Positions 27,142 through 35,600 of a DNA stretch of 64,000 nt are shown here, in pieces (positions within the stretch are counted from its first letter, which is position 1; each line of letters begins with the position of its first letter). Origin of the DNA: Ekhidna sp051379705 (GTDB taxonomy: Bacteria; Bacteroidota; Bacteroidia; Cytophagales; Cyclobacteriaceae); the NCBI RefSeq assembly GCF_051379705.1, contig NZ_CP179868.1, positions 1,860,001 to 1,924,000 of the forward strand, read 5' to 3'. The position numbers and the translations under genes are program-made. The notes under the pieces are model-generated. The model searched no databases. It saw only the letters and a program-made list of their open reading frames with translations, and was not told the origin of the DNA.

Positions 27142-27712
27142 CAGTTAATGGTTGTTTCGCTTCGTTTCTTAGCTTCTCAAGACATCTTTTCTTTGTTGTC
27201 CTGGTTACGGCTTCATTTTTATGTTGCATAGCTGTTGCTATCTCACTCATTGATCGCTTTTCAAAATAAAACAGCCTTAGAATTTCTCTACATGCTTCTC
27301 CAAGTGATTCAAACAATCTGCTTGTTTGGCTTCTCGCTTGCTCATAAGCCTCGGAGGCATCCTCATCTTCAGCTAAAAACTGGTAATGCTCAGTTAAGCC
27401 TCCCTCATGTTTGTCCCCTCGGTTTTTCGCATCAAACTGCTGCCTGATCCTATTCTTACCAATTCCAAAAAGATAGGTCTTCAACGAACTGCCAATCTCC
27501 GTAATCTTACTATTCATGACTCCCTCAAAAAAGATCGTCATCGTATCCTGAAAATGATCAAGTGCATCATCTTCGGAAATTCCAAATTTTCCTACACTCC
27601 AGCTCACAAACTCATTTCTATGCTGCAGATATAAGCTTTCCATCACCTTAGAGTTCCCTCCACGGATATCGGCAATTATCTCTTTCTCACTCTTTCTAAA
27701 GCTGACTTTCAC
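27134..27712 (-). CDS. ECF-type RNA polymerase sigma factor
   Basis: 192 residues from a GTG at 27712. Region 2 is seen in DALDHFQDTMTIFFEG, region 2.4/3 in SSLKTYLFGIGKNRIRQQF, and the region-4 helix-turn-helix in CREILRLFYFEKRSMSEIATAM followed by NEAVTRTTKKRCLEKL. It is a group IV sigma factor of Bacteroidetes type. It heads the operon with the TPR protein (8-base overlap) and the tiny lipoprotein. A GTTCAC-N16-GACTAA element lies directly in front of the start codon, and the same element precedes the two giant genes at 27836 and 32648, suggesting autoregulation and a local regulon. Confidence 0.9.
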   Translation of the reverse strand: MKVSFRKSEKEIIADIRGGNSKVMESLYLQHRNEFVSWSVGKFGISEDDALDHFQDTMTIFFEGVMNSKITEIGSSLKTYLFGIGKNRIRQQFDAKNRGDKHEGGLTEHYQFLAEDEDASEAYEQARSQTSRLFESLGEACREILRLFYFEKRSMSEIATAMQHKNEAVTRTTKKRCLEKLRNEAKQPLTDG

Positions 27713-27715
27713 TGA

Positions 27716-27743
27716 TTAGTCGTCAAAACATGATTTTGTGAAC
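27716..27743 (-). promoter_or_regulatory. GTTCAC-N16-GACTAA element facing the sigma gene
   Basis: On the minus strand GTTCAC (27743-27738) and GACTAA (27721-27716) are 16 bases apart, ending three bases before the GTG start at 27712. The 6-mers and the spacing are the same as in the two elements before the giant genes, which suggests a -35/-10 pair of the ECF sigma factor. The very short distance to the start codon would make the sigma mRNA leaderless or nearly so. Confidence 0.55.
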
Positions 27744-27779
27744 ACTTCCCAAATAAAAATAAAAAAAATAGGAATCGGT

Positions 27780-27807
27780 GTTCACATTCTAAGAATAGCC
27801 TGACTAA
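27780..27807 (+). promoter_or_regulatory. GTTCAC-N16-GACTAA element upstream of the 1564-aa gene
   Basis: GTTCAC at 27780-27785 and GACTAA at 27802-27807, 28 bases before the ATG at 27836. Its GTGTTCAC end (27778-27785) is an inverted repeat of GTGAACAC at 27738-27745, so divergent elements for the sigma gene and this gene flank an A/T-rich core. Confidence 0.6.
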
Positions 27808-27835
27808 GGGTACGAACAATAAATCGCAATGCCTT

Positions 27836-30800
27836 ATGACACGTTTTAAAAACCTAATTACCATCGCTGCTTTAATGATGGGCTTTCTATCAGTAAAAGC
27901 ACAAGTTTCCGGAACATTCACTGTTGGGCCCGGAGCTGATTATGAAACACTTCCATTAGCCTTTACAGGAATCAACTCCGCTGGAGGACTAAATGGAGAC
28001 GTGATTCTGGAGCTTCAGTCAGATTATGCCGTAACAGACTTCACTACGCTGACTAATGTAACCGGAATCCTGAACTACTCAATAACCATCAGGCCAGCAT
28101 CTGATGTAACTGATCTTCAAATCAATCATGATTTCAGACTAAATGGAACCGACAACTTGATATTCGATGGATCAAATCCCTCAACAGGTGATAAAGTTGT
28201 TCAGATCAATGGGGAAATAAGAATGTATACTCATGTAAGAGATGTGATTTTCAGAAATCTCAAATTCAACGTTCAAGGACAGTTTGCTATCTACGGATCT
28301 AACGGAGGAGCTGCTTCAGGTGCCCAATACTGGGATGATATTACCATCGAAAACAATGAGTTTTTTACTGAGACACCCACTGATTTTTCAAATACAGTTT
28401 ATGTTATTTATTCCTACCCGGTTTATGGATCCCAGTCAACCTGGCCTGAAAATATTCTTATTCAAAACAACAAGTTTTATGGATTCGACCGCTCAGTTGA
28501 AGGTAGCGTTGTTTACATACGGATGAGAAATGGGGTTAAAGCCTACAATAACGTAATCAATCATAAATTTTCTGAATTCTTAATTGGTGGGACGGGGATC
28601 AATCACAGCTTTGGACATGGAGAAGCTATCAATAACACCATTCATTTCGAAGGAGGTAGCACCTCTCAGCTAAACAGTGCCTACGGCCTAAGTTTTGCGG
28701 CTGGAACAGGAGGAAGCGGAGTTATAGCAAACAACATCATTAGCATCAAGAGCTCTGCAAATGCTAGTTCTAGCAAAAGAGGCATTTCCACAAACAACAA
28801 CTATACCTACAATAACAACAATATCTATATCTATGATGATGGTGTCAGTACCAATAATTATCATGCGAGTTTAGATCAAGAAGGATCTCTAGGTTACTCA
28901 CCAACGGTAACATTCTCAGAGCCTTTCTTTACCGATATTGCCAATAATGATTTTTCGCTAACTGGTGCTTCGCTCACTAATCCTGATTTCAGATCTTTCA
29001 ACAATAGCACTGGAGTGACTACAGACCATAATGGTGATGCCAGGCACAGCACCGTGCCAAGCAAAGGTGCTTTTGAAGCACAAAATATGATAGCAGATAT
29101 TACTGCATTTAATCATGCAAGCAAATATGAAGACGCTGTGATCGATCGTGATAATTCAACGGTTCTCCTTGAAGTAGTTAACGGTACCGATATCACCAAT
29201 ATTGGTCCATCGCTTGGGGTTTACTATGGTGGCTCTTCAAACCCAACATCTGCGACTGTAAGAGACTTTACTACACCACAGATCTATACGGTGACGGCTG
29301 AAGACGGTGTGACAACTGACGTCTGGACAGCAAGTGTTGTACATCAAAATGACGCACCAACAGATATTACATTGAATTCTATGAGCATCGATGAGAATAG
29401 CAGCATCCAATCTTTAGTAGGCGGTTTCTCAACCACAGATGTAGATGTCGCTGACGTTCATAGTTATGAACTGGTTGCGGGCGAAGGGAGCGAAGACAAT
29501 GGGTTGTTCACCATTGACGTAGATCTGCTTGGATCAAACATGGTGTTTGATTATGAATCTGAAAACACCTATTCCATAAGAGTAAGAAGCGATGATAATG
29601 TCGCGCATGGTGGAACATTCGAAAAGATGTTTACAATCAGCATCAATGATCTGCCTGATGAAACACCTACAGCTATTAACCTAGACAATGATGAAGTAGT
29701 TGAAGGTGCGCCTATTGGCACATTAGTAGGACTACTTACTACAGATGATATTGATGTCGCTGATGATCATGTATATACCTTGGTTTCTGGTACAGGGGAT
29801 TCTGGCAACTCACTTTTTGATATCTCTGGTGACCAATTAGTCACTGCCCAAAGTTTGGATTTTGCTGATGAATCAAACTACTCGGTGCGTATCAGAACAA
29901 CGGATAACGGCGATGCTTTCTTCGAACAATCATTCACTATAAATATTAAAGAAGTCAATGACGGGCCGCAAGGAAGTGCCGCTGGTGATGAGCAAAAAAT
30001 AACTCCAAGCACCCGCTATTCTTACGACTACTTCGGAGAGGGAGTAGCCATATCTGATGGATTTGCCATCATTGGAGCGAAGACGAACAATTTTGACGAA
30101 AATGAAGAAAACTATGTGAGAGATGCTGGTGCAGCATATATCTATGAAAAGGATGAAATGGGAGACTGGTCAGAAGTACAAAAAATTACCGAGCCAATCA
30201 GAGAAAGCTATAACAATTTTGGGAAGGTAATTGCGATGGATGGAAATTATGCTGTAGTTGGAGTTGATGGTGCTCAAGATCCAGTTTCAGGAAATCAGGA
30301 TGGTCTTATATACATCTATGAACGCAATGCCAGCGGAATCTGGGAGTATAAACAGACGCTCTCAGCATCTGGATCTATGGATGATGGAATAGACTTTGGC
30401 TATGCAGTGGATATATCAGGGGATTACCTGGTTGCCTCAGCTCTATATGACGAATATGATGAAAATGGAGAGAATAATATCGGTGACGCAGGTGCTGCAT
30501 ACATCTTTGAAAGAAATGCTTCTGGAGTATGGAACGAGGTGAAAAAAATTGTTGCTAGTGACCGTGATAATGAAGTCTATTACTATGGTGAGTCTGTAGC
30601 GATATCAGGGAACTACATAGCCATTGGTGCACCAGAAGCCTCTAGTCTAGCAGAAGATGGTGTGACACTTCTCGAGCAAACTGGCGCTATCTATGTATAT
30701 GAGAGAGACGGAAGCGGAGAGTGGAATGAAGTGACTAAAGCTGTGGCTAGTGACAGAGATGAGTATGACTACATGGGTTATACGATAGACATAGACGGAG

Positions 30801-32530
30801 AAACATTAGTTGTAGGCAATGAAAACAAAGGCATTGGTAGTGAGAGTCAGGAAGGAGTTGTTTATGTCTTCAGCAGAACTGCCGCAGGCGTATGGGAAGA
30901 GAGCTCCATACTTACACCTGATGTTCGATTTTCAGAGCAAAGTTTTGGACGAAGTGTACGTCTGTCTGACGGAAGTCTGGCGATAGGCAGCTATTTTGAT
31001 GAAGTCGAGGAAAATAACGGCATTTACATCTTCACTCAATCAGGTAGCGATTGGATTGAAAGTGATATCGTTGCTCCTACTGTATATGAGAATAGCACCA
31101 GTTTTGGTGAAATCTTTGACTTAGATGGAAAGGAATTAGTTGTAGGTGAGCCTTACGCAAACTTTGATTCAGAGGGTGCAAACTCAATGACAAATGCCGG
31201 AGCGGCATACATATTCGAGCTTTGCACAAATGCTGATTTACCAACAATAACCGCCAGCATAACTGAGGAAATTTGTGCTGGAACTGCAGTAACTCTTTCA
31301 ATTACTGACGCTTCCCTAAATGATGCCTTGAGCTGGGAATGGTACTCCGAAAGTTGTGGTGGAACGCCAGTCGGATCTGGAACTTCCATAGAAGTAAGTC
31401 CATCTACAACCACCACTTATTATGCGAGAGGAGAAGGTGCTTGTGCAAATTCAACTACTTGCTCGTTTATCACAATAGAAGTGTATGAACAGTGTCCGGA
31501 GAATGATATCCTAGCATTTGAGATCACCAATCAGCTTGAAGAGTCTATTATAAACACAACCGACCATACCGTAGTAGTGAGTGTTCCTTTTGGAACTGAC
31601 TTAACCGCTCTGTCACCAACCGTAACTGTATCGCCAGCCGCCACCGTAAATCCTGTAAGCGGATCAACTCAAAACTTTGAAAGCTCAGTAGTATATACTG
31701 TCACTTCAGAGGATGGCGCATCCCAGGATTGGACGACTTCTGTAATTGAAGTATCCAGTACTGCTACAGATATTCTGAGCTTTACGCTGGCAGATCAAAC
31801 AATGGATGCCTCTATCAATAGCACTGCTCACACAGTGACTATTGAAGTAGAAAGAGGTACAGACCTTACCAATCTAGCACCAACTCTGCAATTATCTCCT
31901 GGAGCTAGTTCATCACCGGAGAGTGGAGTCTCACAAGACTTTTCAACTTCGGTTACTTATACCATTACTGCTGAAGATGGTATCACCATTCAAGATTGGA
32001 ATGTATCGGTGACTGAAGTCCTTAATTCGGAAAATGACATTCTCGCATTTGTTCTCAACGAACAAACAAGCACTGCATCAATTGATGATGAGAATCATAC
32101 AATTTCAGTGGAAGTAATTACAGGTACAGATATTACCTCGTTGACTCCTACCATTACCCTATCAGAGGGGGCTAGCATTTCACCAACTGGTGCGCAGGAT
32201 TTCACAGATGCATTAACCTATACAGTTACTGCGGAAGATGGGCTGACTACACAGGTTTGGACAATTACGGTCACAGTTGAAGAAGAGCAAGTTCTAGGAT
32301 TAGAAAACCTCAAGATCAACGTTTATCCAAACCCTTCCTCAGACTTTGTAAACATTGAGGCAGATGAAATGCTAAAAGTTCAAATGATTGACCTGAATGG
32401 AAGAGTCCTTCGAAACAAGACCGGACAAAACATAAGATTAAACTTGAAGGATATAAAATCAGGTATGTATATCCTCCAAATAACCGATGGCGAAACTTCC
32501 ATAAGTCAACGAATCATAAAGGCAAACTAA
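27836..32530 (+). CDS. giant T9SS-secreted multidomain surface protein (beta-helix, cadherin-like, FG-GAP-like)
   Basis: 1564 residues. The signal peptide is MTRFKNLITIAALMMGFLS plus VKA. In order: a right-handed beta-helix-like region (about 24-415), a first copy of a DUF5018-like domain (about 418-500, ITAFNHASKYEDAVIDRD), two cadherin-like domains (about 505-705), about seven FG-GAP/integrin-alpha-like blades (710-1125, e.g. DYFGEGVAISDGFAIIGA), an Ig-like segment (about 1127-1220), three DUF5018-like repeats (NDILAFEITNQL and similar, about 1222-1480) and a T9SS type A sorting tail (1487-1564, VYPNPSSDFVNIEAD). Likely exported to the cell surface for adhesion or substrate contact. The last 128 bases of coding sequence are identical to those of the next gene. 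Confidence 0.9.
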   Translation: MTRFKNLITIAALMMGFLSVKAQVSGTFTVGPGADYETLPLAFTGINSAGGLNGDVILELQSDYAVTDFTTLTNVTGILNYSITIRPASDVTDLQINHDFRLNGTDNLIFDGSNPSTGDKVVQINGEIRMYTHVRDVIFRNLKFNVQGQFAIYGSNGGAASGAQYWDDITIENNEFFTETPTDFSNTVYVIYSYPVYGSQSTWPENILIQNNKFYGFDRSVEGSVVYIRMRNGVKAYNNVINHKFSEFLIGGTGINHSFGHGEAINNTIHFEGGSTSQLNSAYGLSFAAGTGGSGVIANNIISIKSSANASSSKRGISTNNNYTYNNNNIYIYDDGVSTNNYHASLDQEGSLGYSPTVTFSEPFFTDIANNDFSLTGASLTNPDFRSFNNSTGVTTDHNGDARHSTVPSKGAFEAQNMIADITAFNHASKYEDAVIDRDNSTVLLEVVNGTDITNIGPSLGVYYGGSSNPTSATVRDFTTPQIYTVTAEDGVTTDVWTASVVHQNDAPTDITLNSMSIDENSSIQSLVGGFSTTDVDVADVHSYELVAGEGSEDNGLFTIDVDLLGSNMVFDYESENTYSIRVRSDDNVAHGGTFEKMFTISINDLPDETPTAINLDNDEVVEGAPIGTLVGLLTTDDIDVADDHVYTLVSGTGDSGNSLFDISGDQLVTAQSLDFADESNYSVRIRTTDNGDAFFEQSFTINIKEVNDGPQGSAAGDEQKITPSTRYSYDYFGEGVAISDGFAIIGAKTNNFDENEENYVRDAGAAYIYEKDEMGDWSEVQKITEPIRESYNNFGKVIAMDGNYAVVGVDGAQDPVSGNQDGLIYIYERNASGIWEYKQTLSASGSMDDGIDFGYAVDISGDYLVASALYDEYDENGENNIGDAGAAYIFERNASGVWNEVKKIVASDRDNEVYYYGESVAISGNYIAIGAPEASSLAEDGVTLLEQTGAIYVYERDGSGEWNEVTKAVASDRDEYDYMGYTIDIDGETLVVGNENKGIGSESQEGVVYVFSRTAAGVWEESSILTPDVRFSEQSFGRSVRLSDGSLAIGSYFDEVEENNGIYIFTQSGSDWIESDIVAPTVYENSTSFGEIFDLDGKELVVGEPYANFDSEGANSMTNAGAAYIFELCTNADLPTITASITEEICAGTAVTLSITDASLNDALSWEWYSESCGGTPVGSGTSIEVSPSTTTTYYARGEGACANSTTCSFITIEVYEQCPENDILAFEITNQLEESIINTTDHTVVVSVPFGTDLTALSPTVTVSPAATVNPVSGSTQNFESSVVYTVTSEDGASQDWTTSVIEVSSTATDILSFTLADQTMDASINSTAHTVTIEVERGTDLTNLAPTLQLSPGASSSPESGVSQDFSTSVTYTITAEDGITIQDWNVSVTEVLNSENDILAFVLNEQTSTASIDDENHTISVEVITGTDITSLTPTITLSEGASISPTGAQDFTDALTYTVTAEDGLTTQVWTITVTVEEEQVLGLENLKINVYPNPSSDFVNIEADEMLKVQMIDLNGRVLRNKTGQNIRLNLKDIKSGMYILQITDGETSISQRIIKAN

Positions 32531-32585
32531 GGCAGCATTAGCTATGGCTATTGCGAGGGACGGCTCAAGGAGCCGTCCTTTTTTT
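32402..32585 (+). repeat. 184-bp direct repeat, copy 1 (3' end of gene plus terminator)
   Basis: Bases 32402-32585 are identical to 38222-38405, at an offset of exactly 5820. The identity covers the end of the T9SS tail, the stop codon, 28 bases of 3' untranslated sequence and the whole terminator; immediately upstream the two copies differ by only a few bases and then diverge. Confidence 0.95.
32558..32585 (+). terminator. rho-independent terminator
   Basis: GGACGGCTC pairs with GAGCCGTCC (9 bp, loop AAG) and is followed by seven T. It ends the 1564-aa gene; an identical copy ends the next gene. Confidence 0.93.
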
Positions 32586-32592
32586 CCACCTT

Positions 32593-32620
32593 GTTCACAT
32601 TTTCCTTTTCCGCTGACTAA
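32593..32620 (+). promoter_or_regulatory. GTTCAC-N16-GACTAA element upstream of the 1900-aa gene
   Basis: GTTCAC at 32593-32598, 16-base spacer and GACTAA at 32615-32620, 27 bases before the ATG at 32648. The sequence after it (GTACAAACAA...ATCGCAATGCCTT) is nearly the same as in front of the 1564-aa gene. Confidence 0.6.
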
Positions 32621-32647
32621 GAGTACAAACAAAAATCGCAATGCCTT

Positions 32648-35600
32648 ATGAAAAACTCACACACAAGCACAAGGGACTTTAGCTACAACCGAAACGTTAT
32701 CCGGTTTATCATTTTTATCACCTTCCTGCTGGTGGCTGTCATGTTCAGTTTTGCACAGAATGTGACATTTACTGATACCAATTTTAAAAACGCGTTACTG
32801 GCAAATGACCCGGTTATCGATACAAGTGGAGATGGTGAAATCCAGATAAGTGAAGCGGAAGCCACATTGGAAATTGACGTGTACAATTATGCAGTTGACA
32901 TTACCAGCCTCGGAGGAATTGAGGCCTTCACCAATTTGACAAGTTTAAATGCGGGAGCTAATGCACTAACGTCAGTTGATTTGAGTAGTAATACTGCAAT
33001 TACATCACTCTTCTTACAAGCAAATCAACTTGAATCAATAGACGTAACCATGCTTACTGAGTTGGAAACCCTCTCAATTGGTAGCAATCTATTTTCAACT
33101 ATTGATCTTTCTCAAAACACCAAGCTGGTCACACTTTATATTGGCGGGGTGTTTTATTTGAACTCATTGAATGTTAGTGCCTTGACAAACTTGGAGACGT
33201 TTTGGTTTTCATCGAATGGGAACCTTACGTCCATTGACCTGAGCAATAATACGAAGCTCAAGAACGTGCGCGGAGACTATACGAACATTACATCGCTTGA
33301 TGTTTCCATGCTACCAGATTTGGACTATTTAAATATTCAAAACACGCAAATCACTTCCCTGGATATGACCAACAACCCAAATCTTGCCCAGTTCTACGCA
33401 TTGAATATGAGTCAACTCAGTACTTTGAAACTCGCTAATGGAAACAATTCGAATATGCTATTCGGTAACGTGCGAGTAAGTAATGTGCCAAATCTCACCT
33501 GTATATCAGTTGACGATCCTGATTATGCCGTTACTACTTGGGATACGTACTTTGATGTTCCGGTTACTCCCACAAAGTATTGTGATCTGTCTGATCCAGT
33601 TTACATCCCTGACACAAACTTCAAAGCGGCCTTAGTTGGTGACAACTCCATTAATACCAATGAGGATAGTGAAATCAGCTTTACAGAAGCTCAGGTTGTC
33701 GAAAGCATTATTGCGGATAATCAGGGAATATTAGACTTAACTGGTCTGGAGGCGTTTTCTAATCTGACCACTCTTTGGTTAACAAGTAACTCAATTGTTA
33801 CGGCAGATTTAACGTCAAACACTTTGTTAGAGACTGCAGTCTTAAATAGTAATTTCGGATTGACTTCTGTTGACGTTAGTGGGCTTACAGAATTACTAAA
33901 CTTTCAAGTAAAAGGAGGTGACCTAACTGAGTTGGATGTGTCGACAAATACCAAGCTTCAGGGGTTTGAATTTTACCAGAACGACATTGCAGAAATTGAC
34001 ATCTCGAATAACCCAGATCTACGACATATCAATTTCTCCTTTAATGATCTGACAGAGCTAGATGTGTCCAATAATCTTGAATTAAGAACTTTGAATTTCT
34101 GGAGTAATCAGGTGTCCACTCCATTAGATATATCTCAACACCCTCACATTACAACTGTTCAGTTTTCGAACAATCAAATTTCGGAAGTAAATCTTGCCAA
34201 CGGCTTTAACGAAAACATCACTTTGATCAATGGCTCGGGTAATCCAGCCACTTGTGTTAAGGTTGATGACAAGGCATACTCAGAAGCCGAATGGGCTCAT
34301 AAATTCAACGAAGGAGTCAATTTCTCAGACACCTACTGTGACCTCAATGACCTTGTTAACATTCCCGATGAGAATTTCAAGGTAGCTCTGCTTGCATATG
34401 ATCCGGTAATTGACACAAATGAGGATATGGAAATTAGCTACGGTGAGGCGCAAGCTTTCACAGGTTTCTTAAACATGGGTTCAAAGGGAATTAACGATGC
34501 TACAGGAATTGAAGCATTTACTGGAGTCACTGTTCTCCACTTCACATCCAATAATCTAACATCGGTCGATTTGAGTCAAAACACTGCCTTGACTTTTTTA
34601 GCAGTTAATGATAATGAGTTGACCAGCCTAGACTTATCTAATAATCCATTGCTTACGGGAGTGTTTGCAAACATCAATTTGCTGGAATCAATCGATGTTT
34701 CAAACAATACTTTAATAAGAGATTTGCTAGTTCAGCAAAATCAATTGACGGCGTTGGACGTGGCTAATATTCCAGCACTTGAGCGTTTGCTGGCTAATGA
34801 TAATTTGATCTCAGAGTTCGATCTTAGATCGAATCCCAACATTGATGAATTCAAAATCAATGACAATAGCCTTACTAGTCTTTATCTGAACAATGGAAAT
34901 CCTGAGAATATTTTCAATTTTGATATTTCTGGTAATGCAGAACTTACATGCGCTTTAGTTGATGATGCCGAGTATTCTACCTTGAATTGGACAAATGTCG
35001 ATGAGGGATTGTCATTCTCAGACACCTACTGCGATCCGACTGATCCCGTGTATATCCCAGACACGAATTTCAAAGCAGCCCTTATAGGAGATAATTCCAT
35101 CAATACCAATGAAGATATTGAGATAAGCTATGAAGAAGCAGAGGCATTTACAGGAACGATAGTAGTAAACAGCGGCACGCAGGGAGTCGTTTCTGACCTT
35201 ATGGGAGTAGAGGCTTTTATCAACCTTGAGGTTATCCAGTTGATCAATCATGATATTGCGGCGTTTGATGCGAGCAATCACCCGAAACTCAGGAACCTAA
35301 TTCTTCCAAATAATGACCTGATGGAAATAGATATCACTGCAAATCCTGCACTAACTTTCGTCAACCTTCAAAGCAATCAAATTTCAGAAATTGACGTGTC
35401 CAATAACACGAACCTTCGGACGCTCAAAATGTCTCACAACCAACTTTCTGAAATCGATGTATCTGCCCGCACCTTGCTACAAGAATTAACGCTGGGATCA
35501 AACAACTTGTCCGCTGTGGACATCACAAACAACCCTGACCTTCAAATATTTGATGCTTTTGATAACACCATTAGCACACTTGACCTTAGTCAAAATACTG

